Source: Neptunomonas japonica DSM 18939
Lineage (GTDB): Bacteria; Pseudomonadota; Gammaproteobacteria; Pseudomonadales; Balneatricaceae
DNA length: 64,000 nucleotides
Assembly: GCF_000422765.1 (NCBI RefSeq)
Contig: NZ_AUGR01000009.1
Coordinates: 62,001 to 126,000 of the forward strand
Direction: 5' to 3'
This document shows, piece by piece, positions 40,210-49,458 of this stretch. The position numbers were made by a program, and so were the translations under genes. How positions within the stretch are numbered: position 1 is the first letter of the stretch; each line of letters starts with the position of its first letter. The notes below the pieces were generated by a model. That model searched no databases. It was given only the letters and a program-made list of their open reading frames with translations, and had not been told where the DNA came from.

Positions 40210-42020
40210 ACGCATTTTCATCAAATGCTGAATCTAACAGAGAAGTTCCCGTTTATAATTGGCAGTATATTCGCAGTATTGCATTAGAGCATAAGCGTGA
40301 TCTAGTGGTGGCAAATCTGATTGCTGTTTTTGCAGCAGCGGCGCTAGTGCCTTTGCCCTTGCTTATGCCATTGCTTGTTGATGAAGTGCTACTTAATCAA
40401 CCTGCAAAGATGGTGGCTCTTGTTAATGGATCAACACCACAAAACTGGCACGGCCCGTTGCTTTATGTGGGGGCTATATTACTGCTGACGTTGTCATTGC
40501 GTTTAGTGGCGTTGCTATTGAACGTCTGGCAGGCACGAAAATTTACGCTGATAGCCAAAGAAGTTACTTATCGTATGCGCAGCGCAATGTTGCAGCAGCT
40601 ACAGCGAATTTCAATGGCGGAGTATGAAAACCTAGGAAGCGGCAGTGTAAATGCTCATTTTGTCACAGATTTAGATACAGTTGATAAGTTTATAGGATCA
40701 ACTGTCAGTAGGCTACTCGTGGCCATATTGTCGGTGCTAGGTACTGCATTTATTCTGTTATGGATACATTGGCAGTTAGCTTTATTTATTTTGCTAATGA
40801 ATCCTTTGGTTATTTATGCGACTCGCTTGGTAGGCAAGCGAGTTAAGCACTTAAAGACGAAAGAGAATAAAGCTTATGAACTGTTCCAGGGGTTGCTGAC
40901 AGAAACACTAGATGGTATTCAGCAGCTGCGGGCTGCCAACCGTGAAAAACACTACATTGATGAGCTGCGAGGCAGTGCTAAACAAGTGCGGGATAATGCA
41001 GCTGCCTTTGCCTGGAAAAGCGATGCGGCAGGGCGGTTTAGCTTTAGTTTGTTCTTGCTGGGTTTTGAGTTGTTTCGTGCTGTTGCTATGTTGATGGTGG
41101 TATTTTCCGACCTCAGTGTGGGAGAGATGATGGCTGTATTTGGTTATCTCTGGTTCATGATGGGGCCGGTGCAAGAAATTTTAGGAATTCAGTACAGTTG
41201 GTATGGTGCCAAAGCTGCATTGGCACGTATTAATCGCCTGATGTCGTTGACACAAGAGCCTTATTATCCGCCGTATAAAGATCCTTTTCGCGATCGCAAT
41301 ACAGTGAGTATAGAACTAAGAGACATTCATTTTGCTTACCAAGCAGATAAGCCAATTCTTAACGGTATATCTCTCAAAATCCCTGAAGGCCAAACAGTAG
41401 CGCTAGTCGGGGCCAGTGGTGGCGGAAAGTCTACCTTGGTTCAGGTGTTGTTGGGCCTATATCCAGTCAGTCTGGGGCAGGTTGCTTATGCGGGTGTCCC
41501 GGTTCAAGAAATTGGTTACCAGCAGGTTCGCGAAAACGTTGTCACAGTGTTGCAACACCCTGCTTTATTTAATGGCAGCATTCGTAGCAATCTGGGTATG
41601 GGGCGCGAGTTTGAGGAAGATAAATTGTGGAAGGCTTTGGACATTGCTCAACTAAAAGAGTTTGTGCAAGGGTTGGAACAGCAATTAGATACTGCTGTAG
41701 GGCGCAGTGGTGTGCGTTTATCAGGTGGTCAGCGGCAGCGTTTGGCTATTGCTCGCATGGTGTTATCTGACCCAAAAGTTGTGATTTTAGATGAAGCAAC
41801 CTCTGCCCTGGATATGGAAACAGAGCAAAAGCTTCATAGTGCATTATCTACGTTTCTTTGCGGGCGAACCACGCTGATTGTGGCACATCGCTTAAGTGCG
41901 GTGAAGCAAGCCGACCATGTGTATGTTTTTGACGGTGGTTATATTGCTGAGCAGGGCAGTCATGAGGCATTAATTGGAGCTGATGGTTATTATGCATCGC
42001 TCTATAGCAAAGCCGTTTAA
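40206..42020 (+). CDS. ABC exporter, fused membrane and ATPase domains
   Basis: 604 aa type 1 half-exporter. Six membrane segments in residues 20-330, with the motif 'YENLGSGSVNAHFVTDLDTVDKFI' of the first coupling region. ATPase about 355-600: Walker A 'GASGGGKST' near 402, signature 'LSGGQRQRLAIARM', Walker B 'VVILDEATSALD', H-loop 'VAHRLS'. Acts as a dimer. Translationally coupled to the CcmI-domain protein and at the end of the haem operon, so its cargo may be haem-related or a siderophore; not shown by sequence. Confidence 0.85.
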   Translation: MNAFSSNAESNREVPVYNWQYIRSIALEHKRDLVVANLIAVFAAAALVPLPLLMPLLVDEVLLNQPAKMVALVNGSTPQNWHGPLLYVGAILLLTLSLRLVALLLNVWQARKFTLIAKEVTYRMRSAMLQQLQRISMAEYENLGSGSVNAHFVTDLDTVDKFIGSTVSRLLVAILSVLGTAFILLWIHWQLALFILLMNPLVIYATRLVGKRVKHLKTKENKAYELFQGLLTETLDGIQQLRAANREKHYIDELRGSAKQVRDNAAAFAWKSDAAGRFSFSLFLLGFELFRAVAMLMVVFSDLSVGEMMAVFGYLWFMMGPVQEILGIQYSWYGAKAALARINRLMSLTQEPYYPPYKDPFRDRNTVSIELRDIHFAYQADKPILNGISLKIPEGQTVALVGASGGGKSTLVQVLLGLYPVSLGQVAYAGVPVQEIGYQQVRENVVTVLQHPALFNGSIRSNLGMGREFEEDKLWKALDIAQLKEFVQGLEQQLDTAVGRSGVRLSGGQRQRLAIARMVLSDPKVVILDEATSALDMETEQKLHSALSTFLCGRTTLIVAHRLSAVKQADHVYVFDGGYIAEQGSHEALIGADGYYASLYSKAV

Positions 42021-42121
42021 ATAGTTTAGTTTAGTTTGAGTGCTATCCAGCCTTCTTTGGATGTTTTGTCATTGATCTAGGGTTTGTAATAAATGTAAAG
42101 ATGTTTGATTCAGTATTGTCA

Positions 42122-42140
42122 TGATATAATAATCATTCTC
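42122..42140. promoter_or_regulatory. Fur box upstream of the TonB2-type operon
   Basis: A 19-bp window matching the Fur consensus in 13 positions, best in the right part ('ATAATCATT'), 29 bp before ATG 42169. Confidence 0.55.
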
Positions 42141-42168
42141 ATTTGCATTACTATTCGGATTTGATTCA

Positions 42169-42936
42169 ATGATGTCTTTTATGAAATTCTGTCATTTGTT
42201 AGGGCTGTTGATACTTGCTTCGCAGGCATTGCAAGCAGGCCAGCTTACCAGCGGTGAAGTAAAAACAACTAAAGGCCATGCGGGAGCGCAACAGTCCCAG
42301 CATCGTATTGATAACATTGATGTTGCGATACAAGAAGCTCGTGCTGAATATCTTGATAATGAGCGCATGGCGGATGTGACCGATGCTTATAATCGTCAGA
42401 TAAGCTTGTTGGTTGAATCTCAACAGCGTGAACTGACTGACCTTCAAGAGCAGTTGAAGTCGATAGAAGAGACCGATCAAGCGGTGCTACCGATGTTGAA
42501 TCGGATGCTGGATACCGTGCAGCGTTTTACCCGTATCGATTTACCTTTTTTACCAGAAGAGCGTAGTAAACGGCTCAATAAACTTGAAGGTTTATTGCTG
42601 CGTGCTGACGTAAGTGTAGCTGAGAAGTATCGTCAGATTGTTGAGGCTTATATGGTTGAGGTTCAGTACGGGCAGACCTTTGAAGCTTACAGTGGCGGGC
42701 TTGATGAAGGCGGTAAGCGACGTCAGGTTAATTTCTTACGGTTGGGGCGTACGGCACTTTACTATCAGACATTAGGAGGTCAAGAAAGTGGCCTGTGGTT
42801 GCAAGGTGAAGAGCGTTGGCAGTTATTAACAGAGGAGCAAAACCTCTCCCTGCGCAAAGCTATACAAATTGCATTACAGCAGCAAGTTCCTAGCCTTATC
42901 GACCTTGCGTTACCATCGCCGGAGGCTCGGTCATGA
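42169..42936 (+). CDS. DUF3450 periplasmic protein of the TonB2 system
   Basis: 255 aa; ATG 42169, 42172 and 42181 are all possible starts. Signal peptide about to 'LQAGQ'. A coiled coil (about 45-110, 'QISLLVESQQRELTDLQEQL') precedes the DUF3450 core: 'LPMLNRMLDTVQRFTRIDLPFLPEERSKRLNKLEGLLLRADVS' pattern, 'YRQIVEAYMVEVQYG', 'LRLGRTALYYQT'. In Vibrio and relatives the family sits upstream of ttpC-exbB2-exbD2-tonB2. Four-base overlap with the next gene. Confidence 0.85.
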   Translation: MMSFMKFCHLLGLLILASQALQAGQLTSGEVKTTKGHAGAQQSQHRIDNIDVAIQEARAEYLDNERMADVTDAYNRQISLLVESQQRELTDLQEQLKSIEETDQAVLPMLNRMLDTVQRFTRIDLPFLPEERSKRLNKLEGLLLRADVSVAEKYRQIVEAYMVEVQYGQTFEAYSGGLDEGGKRRQVNFLRLGRTALYYQTLGGQESGLWLQGEERWQLLTEEQNLSLRKAIQIALQQQVPSLIDLALPSPEARS

Positions 42937-44297
42937 TCAAGAAAGTTCTACTAACCATTGCTTTGTCCCTCAATGCAAATATGGCAGTAGCGGCTGCCAA
43001 TGCCTCTGTCACTCTCGATGGACTGCTGCAGGAAGTGCGTGAGTTTACAGCCACAGATCGTAGCCTTAATAAGAAGCGAGAGCAGTTATTTAATAGTGAC
43101 CTGAAGCAGCAAAAGAGTTTGCTGCTTCAAAGTCAGCAAAGATTGAAGAGTGCGGAAGCTGAACAAGAGAAGTTAAAGACATCCTTTGACGCCAACGATG
43201 TGAAGCTGGCTGAAATCGCTGCGCTTATTGAGCAGCGTTCTGGCCAATTGGGTGAGGTATTTGGCGTAGCTAAAGAGGAGGCGGGCAAGTTGCGCTCCTT
43301 ACTTGAGGACTCGTTAGTGAGTGCCGAGCGTCCAGGTCGGGCAGAGCAGCTTGCTTTTGCCGAGCTGAATAGAGTGCCTACGCTGAAAGAACTAGAAACA
43401 CTCTGGTATCAATTGCAGTTAGAAATGACAGAGTCCGGGCGTATTAGTCGTTTTCAGGCGCCTGTTGTAGCCGTTGATGGTCATTCTAAAATACAGGAAG
43501 TGGTACGTTTTGGTTTGTTTGGTGCCGCCAGCAAAGATGGTGAATTCCTTAATTGGAATGTTTCACAGCAAGTGCTTTCGGTGTTACCTACTCAGCCCGC
43601 TGGCGCTCGATCTTCACTGCTGGATTATTTAGCCGGTAATTCAGATGAAGTGACTGTTGATCCGACCCGAGGGGGGTTATTTATGCTGTTGGACCGCGAG
43701 CCCAAACTGCTGGAGCGTATTCAGCAAGGGGGGGAAGTTGGTTATCTCATTCTAGTGCTCGGAGCGTTAGGGCTGCTGGTGGCCTTTCTACAGATGATAT
43801 TAATGCTGCGTAATGAATTTCAGATTCGTACCCAGCTGCGCCATGGTTCTGAGTTGAATTCGAATAATGCGTTAGGGCGAGTTTTATTGTCTTTGCAAGG
43901 GCAGGATCTATCAAATGAGCAGCGTGAGCTGAAGGTCGATGAAGCAATTTTGCAAGAGCTGCCTAGGCTGGAACGAGGCCAGAGCTTTATTAAATTATTG
44001 GCAGCAGTTGCACCTTTACTAGGGTTGCTAGGGACTGTTATCGGTATGATTGCGACATTCCAAAGCATTACTTTGTTTGGAACGAGTGATCCTAAACTGA
44101 TGGCTGGAGGGATTTCTCAGGCATTGATGACCACTGTATTAGGCTTGGTTGTAGCGATCCCGTTATTGTTTTGCCATAGCTACTTGGCCACAAGGGGGCG
44201 CCGTCTTACACAAGTTTTGCAAGAAAAAAGCTTAGGCTTGCTGGCAGAAACAACAACGTCTGATTCAAACATAGGCGCTTTTGACCGTGCTGCCTGA
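42933..44297 (+). CDS. ttpC: TtpC-like MotA/TolQ/ExbB family protein with long periplasmic extension
   Basis: 454 aa. Signal peptide about 1-22, then a coiled-coil periplasmic region of about 230 residues, and finally a MotA/TolQ/ExbB domain with three membrane segments: about 270-290 ('GEVGYLILVLGALGLLVAFLQMIL'), 345-370 ('SFIKLLAAVAPLLGLLGTVIGMI') and 390-415. This is the architecture of Vibrio TtpC, an extra component required by TonB2. Second gene of the operon. Confidence 0.85.
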   Translation: MIKKVLLTIALSLNANMAVAAANASVTLDGLLQEVREFTATDRSLNKKREQLFNSDLKQQKSLLLQSQQRLKSAEAEQEKLKTSFDANDVKLAEIAALIEQRSGQLGEVFGVAKEEAGKLRSLLEDSLVSAERPGRAEQLAFAELNRVPTLKELETLWYQLQLEMTESGRISRFQAPVVAVDGHSKIQEVVRFGLFGAASKDGEFLNWNVSQQVLSVLPTQPAGARSSLLDYLAGNSDEVTVDPTRGGLFMLLDREPKLLERIQQGGEVGYLILVLGALGLLVAFLQMILMLRNEFQIRTQLRHGSELNSNNALGRVLLSLQGQDLSNEQRELKVDEAILQELPRLERGQSFIKLLAAVAPLLGLLGTVIGMIATFQSITLFGTSDPKLMAGGISQALMTTVLGLVVAIPLLFCHSYLATRGRRLTQVLQEKSLGLLAETTTSDSNIGAFDRAA

Positions 44298-44307
44298 GCT
44301 GCCCAGG

Positions 44308-44817
44308 ATGCATGACTGGCTGTTCGCTTTGGGGCAGTTTTTTCAGACGGGTGGTTGGGTTTTATATCCGATCTTATTGGTCAGCATGCTGATGTTTGTA
44401 TTGATCATAGAGCGCCTGATCTATCGTGGTTTTAGTTATCCGGTAGAGCGTCGTGACACACTGTTGGCGTTAGCGGCTGAGCCGCTGGCGCAAAGGCGTT
44501 TAAGTTTGGCCTGTGACTTGGATTTAGCACTGAAAAGCCAGTTTTCACTTATTAAAACCCTCATTGCTTTGTGCCCCCTAATTGGTTTGTTGGGGACAGT
44601 CACTGGGATGATTCAGGTATTTGACAGTCTAGCGCTATATGGCACTGGTAACCCACGGTTAATGGCGGCGGGTGTCGCCAGTGCTACTTTTCCTACGATG
44701 ACTGGTATGGCTGTTGCCGTGTCTGGCTTGTTGTTTCATAACCGATTATCTCGTTGGTCAGAGGCTGAGCGACAGCAACTGCGATTGGCGTTGAGTCGGA
44801 ACCAGAGAATACTGTAA
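44308..44817 (+). CDS. exbB: ExbB-type proton channel protein of the TonB2 system
   Basis: 169 aa from ATG 44308; open TTG (44281) and GTG (44287) starts overlap the previous gene and are possible. Three membrane segments: 'GGWVLYPILLVSMLMFVLIIERLIYR', 'LIKTLIALCPLIGLLGTVTGMIQVFDSL' with the conserved pore Thr/Pro/Gly pattern, and 'ATFPTMTGMAVAVSGLLFHNRLSRW'. Stop and exbD start overlap by one base. Confidence 0.9.
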   Translation: MHDWLFALGQFFQTGGWVLYPILLVSMLMFVLIIERLIYRGFSYPVERRDTLLALAAEPLAQRRLSLACDLDLALKSQFSLIKTLIALCPLIGLLGTVTGMIQVFDSLALYGTGNPRLMAAGVASATFPTMTGMAVAVSGLLFHNRLSRWSEAERQQLRLALSRNQRIL

Positions 44818-45224
44818 TGCGTCAACGATTTAATTTATCTCAACAGCAGGACGATGCTGAAATCAACATGACGCCCATGCTAGATGTGGTATTTATCATG
44901 TTGATCTTTTTCATTGTTTCTACCTCCTTTGTTCGCGAGTCAGGTATCGATGTGAATCGCCCAACCGCTGATAGCAGTGATGCTCAAAATAAAGCGGCGG
45001 TGCTGATAGCGATCTCCTCTGATGATGATATCTGGCTTGACCGTAAACCATTAGATATACGCATGGTGAGGCCCGCGATTGAGCGGCTACGCAGCGAGCA
45101 ATCAGAAGTTAATGTGGTAATTCAGGCGGATGAGCAATCCAGTACAGGCCAGTTGGTCAGCGTCATTGATCAATTACGTCTGGCAAAAGTGCAATACACG
45201 GTTGCTACTACAGGTGGGGAGTAA
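44817..45224 (+). CDS. exbD: ExbD-type protein of the TonB2 system
   Basis: 135 aa. Short cytoplasmic N-terminus with 'AEINMTPMLDVVFIMLIFFIVST': Asp23 in the single membrane helix is the conserved proton-carrying residue. Periplasmic domain with 'VNVVIQADEQSSTGQLVSVIDQLRLAKV', typical of ExbD/TolR. One-base overlaps both sides. Confidence 0.92.
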   Translation: MRQRFNLSQQQDDAEINMTPMLDVVFIMLIFFIVSTSFVRESGIDVNRPTADSSDAQNKAAVLIAISSDDDIWLDRKPLDIRMVRPAIERLRSEQSEVNVVIQADEQSSTGQLVSVIDQLRLAKVQYTVATTGGE

Positions 45225-45910
45225 TGATTACTCGGACTTTGGTCTCGGTCCCTTTGGCGTTCTTATTGTCATTACTGCTGTTTTATACCTTGGCACTGAT
45301 CACTCGTATGGGAGATGGCCTGGCTGATGAGCGGCAGGTTAACCCCAACCTAGATTTTTCAATGCACGTTCAGGAGTCGGAAATAGCACTTCGTGAGCGA
45401 CGTTTACCGGATGAGCCTGAAGAGTTAGTGCAGCAACAACCCGCAATGCCGCAGGTTAAAACTGAGATGGCATCAACACTTAATGCGTCGTTACCTGATA
45501 TTAGCATTCCGGATATCGACGTAGGTGTGAAGTTGTCACCATCGTTTAGTAGCTTGTCTTTTCCGGCTCCGGCGGTATCAGTGAATACCAATGTCACCAG
45601 TTTAGCGATGCCCACACCGATGATGACCATAGATACGAATCCAACGGTTATGAGCCAAGTGCCGCCACGTTATCCGCAGCGTGCGCTTCGTCGACGACAA
45701 GAAGGACGGGTATTAGTGGAATTTGTCATTACTGCGACAGGTACGGTGAAACCAGGATCAATGAAAGTTATCGAATCTATCCCTAAAGGGGTGTTCGATA
45801 AAACAGTGTTGCGTTCAATGCAGCGATGGCGCTTTAAAACCCGTTTAGCAAATGGGCAGCCGTCTGAGTATCGGGCTCGTCAGGAATTGGAATTCAAACT
45901 GGAGAAGTAA
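45224..45910 (+). CDS. tonB: TonB-family energy transducer (TonB2-like)
   Basis: 228 aa. N-terminal membrane anchor about 5-27, an extended central region with only modest proline content, and a C-terminal TonB domain: 'QVPPRYPQRALRRRQEGRVLVEFVI', 'VIESIPKGVFDKTVLRSMQRWRFK'. The short spacer and missing Lys/Pro repeats are usual for TonB2. Carries energy to receptors such as the one at 33764. Confidence 0.9.
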   Translation: MITRTLVSVPLAFLLSLLLFYTLALITRMGDGLADERQVNPNLDFSMHVQESEIALRERRLPDEPEELVQQQPAMPQVKTEMASTLNASLPDISIPDIDVGVKLSPSFSSLSFPAPAVSVNTNVTSLAMPTPMMTIDTNPTVMSQVPPRYPQRALRRRQEGRVLVEFVITATGTVKPGSMKVIESIPKGVFDKTVLRSMQRWRFKTRLANGQPSEYRARQELEFKLEK

Positions 45911-45911
45911 T

Positions 45912-47117
45912 ATGCGTAACCTTCAGATAATGCTTTTTTTGTTATTGTTACCGTTGTTTTCAAATGCTCAAGAGCAGCTGTCTCAGCGTGATTTTGCATT
46001 GCTCAAACCTGCGTTTGAAGCGATTGATGAGGGTAAGCTTAAAGTCGCTCAGCAGCAGTTTCTTAAGGCAAAAAAACAGGTCCGTAGCAGCTATGCTAAG
46101 GCGCTACTGTTATCAAACTTAGGTCAACTTGAATTGCAATGGCAGCGCTATAGTAAGGCACTACCCTATCTTACTCAGGCTTATCAATTAAAAGCTTTAC
46201 CGGCCGAGCAACAGGTCGGTCTAGGCCACACGCTAGCTCAAGTGCACTGTGTCAAAGAGAAATGGCGCTCTTGCATTCGCTATATGAATCAGTGGATCCC
46301 CGTGAGTGCCAACAAAGTTACAGGCCAAGATTATTTGATGCTGGCGCAGGCTTATAGTCAGCTAAACCAGTGGAAAAAAGTAATTCAACCGATTACTACT
46401 GCAATCAATAGTCGCTCTGTTGCTCCTCAGAGTTGGTTTCAGCTGAAAGTGGTCGCTTATATTCAATTAAAACAGTGGTCACGTGCGATAAAAGCCCAGC
46501 AGCGACTGCTTAAACACTATGCCGCAAAAGGTGATAACTGGAGACAACTGGTGTCCTTACAGTTACAGGCGGGTAGGCATAAAGCGGCGTTGGCGAGTCA
46601 GCGAATGGGGTATGAGCGTGGTGTTTTAGTAGACGCTGCCGACTACCGCTTGTTAGCACAGATGTTGGTACAGGCGAATATCCCTTTTTATGCTGGCCAA
46701 GTGCTCGAGCAAGGTGTGAAAAGCGGCACACTAAAAGCTAATAGAAAAACACTACAGCTGCTCAGTGATTGTTGGGTAAAAGCACGTGAGGCAAAAAAAG
46801 CCGTTGCTGTATTGGTGCGTTTAAATCGCGCTTCTCCGTCTAATAAAAGCTTGCAACAGCAAGCACATATGCAAATGCAGTTACGCGACTGGCGTTCTGC
46901 TGAATTAACACTGCAACAGTTAACAAAACGATCCAAGGCGGAACAGTCTGAAGCTCAATTGTTACTGGGTATTGTAAGAATAAAATTGAAGCGCTTTCAC
47001 AAAGCGCGACAAGCATTATTGCTGGCAGCAAAGAGTAAGCGACAGCAACCAGCCGCAGAAAGTTGGATGCGCTACCTTGAGCAGATTCAGCCTCCGCAAA
47101 TGATGGGAATGAGTTAA
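45912..47117 (+). CDS. TPR-repeat periplasmic protein of the TonB2 operon
   Basis: 401 aa from ATG 45912 with GGAGAAG directly upstream. Signal peptide 1-20 ('FSNAQ'). Multiple TPR-like repeats run through the rest ('AFEAIDEGKLKVAQQQFLKAKKQV', 'YSKALPYLTQAYQLKALP', 'WSRAIKAQQRLLKHYAAKGD', 'RFHKARQALLLAAKSK'). Very Gln- and Lys-rich. A TPR gene ends the TonB2 operon in many marine gammaproteobacteria; its role is probably protein contact in the periplasm. Confidence 0.8.
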   Translation: MRNLQIMLFLLLLPLFSNAQEQLSQRDFALLKPAFEAIDEGKLKVAQQQFLKAKKQVRSSYAKALLLSNLGQLELQWQRYSKALPYLTQAYQLKALPAEQQVGLGHTLAQVHCVKEKWRSCIRYMNQWIPVSANKVTGQDYLMLAQAYSQLNQWKKVIQPITTAINSRSVAPQSWFQLKVVAYIQLKQWSRAIKAQQRLLKHYAAKGDNWRQLVSLQLQAGRHKAALASQRMGYERGVLVDAADYRLLAQMLVQANIPFYAGQVLEQGVKSGTLKANRKTLQLLSDCWVKAREAKKAVAVLVRLNRASPSNKSLQQQAHMQMQLRDWRSAELTLQQLTKRSKAEQSEAQLLLGIVRIKLKRFHKARQALLLAAKSKRQQPAAESWMRYLEQIQPPQMMGMS

Positions 47118-47141
47118 TTAAGTGAATAAATCGTGCACATT

Positions 47142-47864
47142 ATGAATGCTGAAGCATCAGCCAATAAGCCGTTTCAACCAGCGCGCATCCTGTTGATTGA
47201 GGATGATAAAACCGTAAATGATAGCCTAGCAGATGCCTTGCAAAGTCGGGGCTATCAAGTACGACAATGTTTTGATGGTCGTGACGGTCTTTTAACCGCT
47301 ATTAACCAGTCGTTTCATTTGATATTGCTGGATAAATTACTGCCAGTGATTGATGGGCTAGAGGTATTACTAAGATTGCGTCAATACCGTGATACGCCGG
47401 TTATTATGTTAACAGCATGTGGTGCGGAGCAAGATAGGATTGATGGCTTTAGTAGTGGCGCTGATGACTACCTGCCCAAGCCTTTTAATATGACCGAACT
47501 GCAATTACGCATCGAAGCGCTCCTGCGACGAAGCATGCGCCTGATGGAAGACGACCCGTTGGCACCTGAACTGCTTAGAGATGGTGTTTTACAGCTCGAC
47601 GCTGTGTCTCAAACCGCTTGCTGTGCAGGAAAAGAGATTAATTTAACGCCGATTGAATACTGCTTACTAGAAGTGTTTTTACGCCAGCGAGATGAAGTGC
47701 TATCTAAACCTTATTTATATCAGTTGGTACTTAGCAAGCCTTTTAGTCGCTATGATCGTAGTTTAGATATGCATATCAGTAACTTGCGAGCTAAATTGGT
47801 TAAAGTGATTCCTGAGAAAAAGCTCATTAAAACAGTTCACGGTAAAGGGTACTGTTACCAATGA
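47142..47864 (+). CDS. OmpR/PhoB-family response regulator
   Basis: 240 aa from ATG 47142 (GTG 47133 is open). Receiver with 'LLIEDDK', phospho-acceptor Asp near residue 63 ('LLDKLLPVIDG'), Thr in 'VIMLTACG' and Lys in 'LPKPFN'. Winged-helix DNA-binding domain from about 140 ('LTPIEYCLLEVFLRQRDEVLSK', 'DMHISNLRAKL', 'IKTVHGKGYCY'). Overlaps the kinase gene by four bases. Follows the TonB2 operon by 24 bp, so the pair may be co-expressed with it. Confidence 0.9.
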   Translation: MNAEASANKPFQPARILLIEDDKTVNDSLADALQSRGYQVRQCFDGRDGLLTAINQSFHLILLDKLLPVIDGLEVLLRLRQYRDTPVIMLTACGAEQDRIDGFSSGADDYLPKPFNMTELQLRIEALLRRSMRLMEDDPLAPELLRDGVLQLDAVSQTACCAGKEINLTPIEYCLLEVFLRQRDEVLSKPYLYQLVLSKPFSRYDRSLDMHISNLRAKLVKVIPEKKLIKTVHGKGYCYQ

Positions 47865-49210
47865 GCCGTCGTTTTTTTTGGAAAATGGTATTGGGTTTGT
47901 TAGCGGTATCACTCATGTTGTTCTCTGTAGCGCATGAGGTTTCTTACCAAGTAACGTCATGGATGACTGAGATTAAACCGCAGCACCGCCAATCCCTTAT
48001 TAATTATTCAGAAAGGGCGGAGCAGGCTTATATTAAGGGTGACTCAGAAGCGTTTTTGGAGTTAACAGAAGAGGTGGAGAGTAGTCTTGGGGTATGGTCT
48101 GCTGTAAGAGATGCAGATGGAACCTTGCACTCTAATAAGCCCTTGCCTGAAAGCTTAGCTGACAAATTGGGGTTTCAACGTCAGGTTGATTGGCCTGTAC
48201 ATACCTTTATGGACAAAGTGTTGATTGGTTTTCCTTTGTCGCAAAAGAAGTCGTTTATTATCGAGCTCCCGAAGGCTATGCACCCCAGACCCAATACCTC
48301 TGTCGTTCATACGCTGCTGGCAATGGTTGCACCTTCACTCATGCTGATGTTCTTTTGCTGTTTACTCTATCGCTACCTAATGCGGCCTCTTGAGGCGTTG
48401 AACCAGGCGACCTTGAAATTGGCGGGAGGTTGTCTTGATGCGCGCGTAGGGCCGCAAATGCCCAAGCGGCGTCGTGATGAAATTACACAATTAGCTTCCT
48501 CATTCGACAGCATGGCGGAGCGTTTACAGCGTTTAATTAACTCGCAGCGCCAATTATTGGGTGATCTTTCTCATGAACTGAGAACACCGCTAACGCGGAT
48601 TGAACTCGCTTTGGATCTGTGCCGAGTTGATGAGCAAAAAGCATTAATATTACTGCCCAGAATCGGCCGTGAAACAGAATTGATGCAACAGTTGGTTAGT
48701 GATGCTTTAACGCTAGCCTGGTTAGATGGTAAGCCTCAAATCGAGTGTGTTGATAGCTTTAATTTAGCCACACTATTAGATCTGTTATGTGAGGACGCCA
48801 GCTTTGAGTACCCAAATCACAAGGTTGTACGTGACTATGAGATGGATTGTCCTGTAGAGCTCAGTAACCAGCGTGCATTAGCGCAGGCGATCGAGAATGT
48901 GTTGCGTAATGCTCTAAGGTATTCGCCACCTAATACAGAGATTACTTTGCGTTGCCAGCTAAGGGCTGAACAGTTTTTTCGTGTAGAAATTCTAGATCAA
49001 GGAGAAGGTGTTGCAGAAGAGCAGCTGGAAAAAATCTTTGAACCTTTTTTCCGTACAGATAAAGCACGTACTCGAGAACAAGGAGGCGTAGGTCTTGGTT
49101 TAGCATTGGTAAGGCGGCAAGTTGAGGCAGTGGGAGGGAGTGTGTACGCCTCAAATAATAATCCTAAGGGGCTGCGAGTGGTGCTGGAGTTTCCATGCTC
49201 TGGTTTTTAG
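47861..49210 (+). CDS. Sensor histidine kinase, CpxA/QseC-type layout
   Basis: 449 aa. TM1 about 7-28, a periplasmic sensor of roughly 115 residues, TM2 about 150-172, HAMP about 173-225, HisKA with His near 237 ('LLGDLSHELRTPLTRIEL'), and HATPase with N box 'QAIENVLRNALRYSP', G1 'LDQGEGV', F box 'FEPFFRTDKA' and G2 'GGVGLGLALVRR'. Complete active kinase. Partner of the preceding regulator. Signal unknown. Confidence 0.9.
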   Translation: MSRRFFWKMVLGLLAVSLMLFSVAHEVSYQVTSWMTEIKPQHRQSLINYSERAEQAYIKGDSEAFLELTEEVESSLGVWSAVRDADGTLHSNKPLPESLADKLGFQRQVDWPVHTFMDKVLIGFPLSQKKSFIIELPKAMHPRPNTSVVHTLLAMVAPSLMLMFFCCLLYRYLMRPLEALNQATLKLAGGCLDARVGPQMPKRRRDEITQLASSFDSMAERLQRLINSQRQLLGDLSHELRTPLTRIELALDLCRVDEQKALILLPRIGRETELMQQLVSDALTLAWLDGKPQIECVDSFNLATLLDLLCEDASFEYPNHKVVRDYEMDCPVELSNQRALAQAIENVLRNALRYSPPNTEITLRCQLRAEQFFRVEILDQGEGVAEEQLEKIFEPFFRTDKARTREQGGVGLGLALVRRQVEAVGGSVYASNNNPKGLRVVLEFPCSGF

Positions 49211-49267
49211 CTTAGCAGCGTGTAAAGAATGTAAATTAAATCGATACTCTAACAGCGATAATTAAAA

Positions 49268-49282
49268 TGATAACGATTGTCA
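49268..49282. promoter_or_regulatory. Fur- or Zur-like box upstream of the third metal operon
   Basis: TGATAACGATTGTCA matches the 7-1-7 Fur consensus TGATAATnATTATCA in 13 of 14 defined positions minus one (two mismatches), 24 bp before a small ORF at 49307. Flanking AATGA/TCATT symmetry would also suit a Zur site, and zinc-type transport genes follow. Confidence 0.6.
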
Positions 49283-49306
49283 TTTAGATTGAGTTGCGAG
49301 AGTTCG

Positions 49307-49456
49307 ATGAGCAAAAAAAATTTACCATGGATTACTACAATTACCAGTCCATCGTTTTTCCTGAATGATGTAGATCTTGCATTGAAAAAAGAAGGTGGTT
49401 TGAATCGCGGTCAATCACCTAGCAATAATCGTCCTTCAGCTTCTTATGTTCTTTGA
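49307..49456 (+). CDS. Small ORF, 49 aa, first in the third metal operon
   Basis: ATG 49307 follows the Fur/Zur box by 24 bp. The predicted peptide starts MSKKNLPWITTITSPSFFLN and ends in a Ser/Asn-rich tail; no membrane helix. Its stop is two bases before the next small ORF, which in turn overlaps the PepSY gene. Tight packing argues for translation, but the sequence resembles nothing known to me and it could be a leader peptide. Confidence 0.4.
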   Translation: MSKKNLPWITTITSPSFFLNDVDLALKKEGGLNRGQSPSNNRPSASYVL

Positions 49457-49458
49457 TT

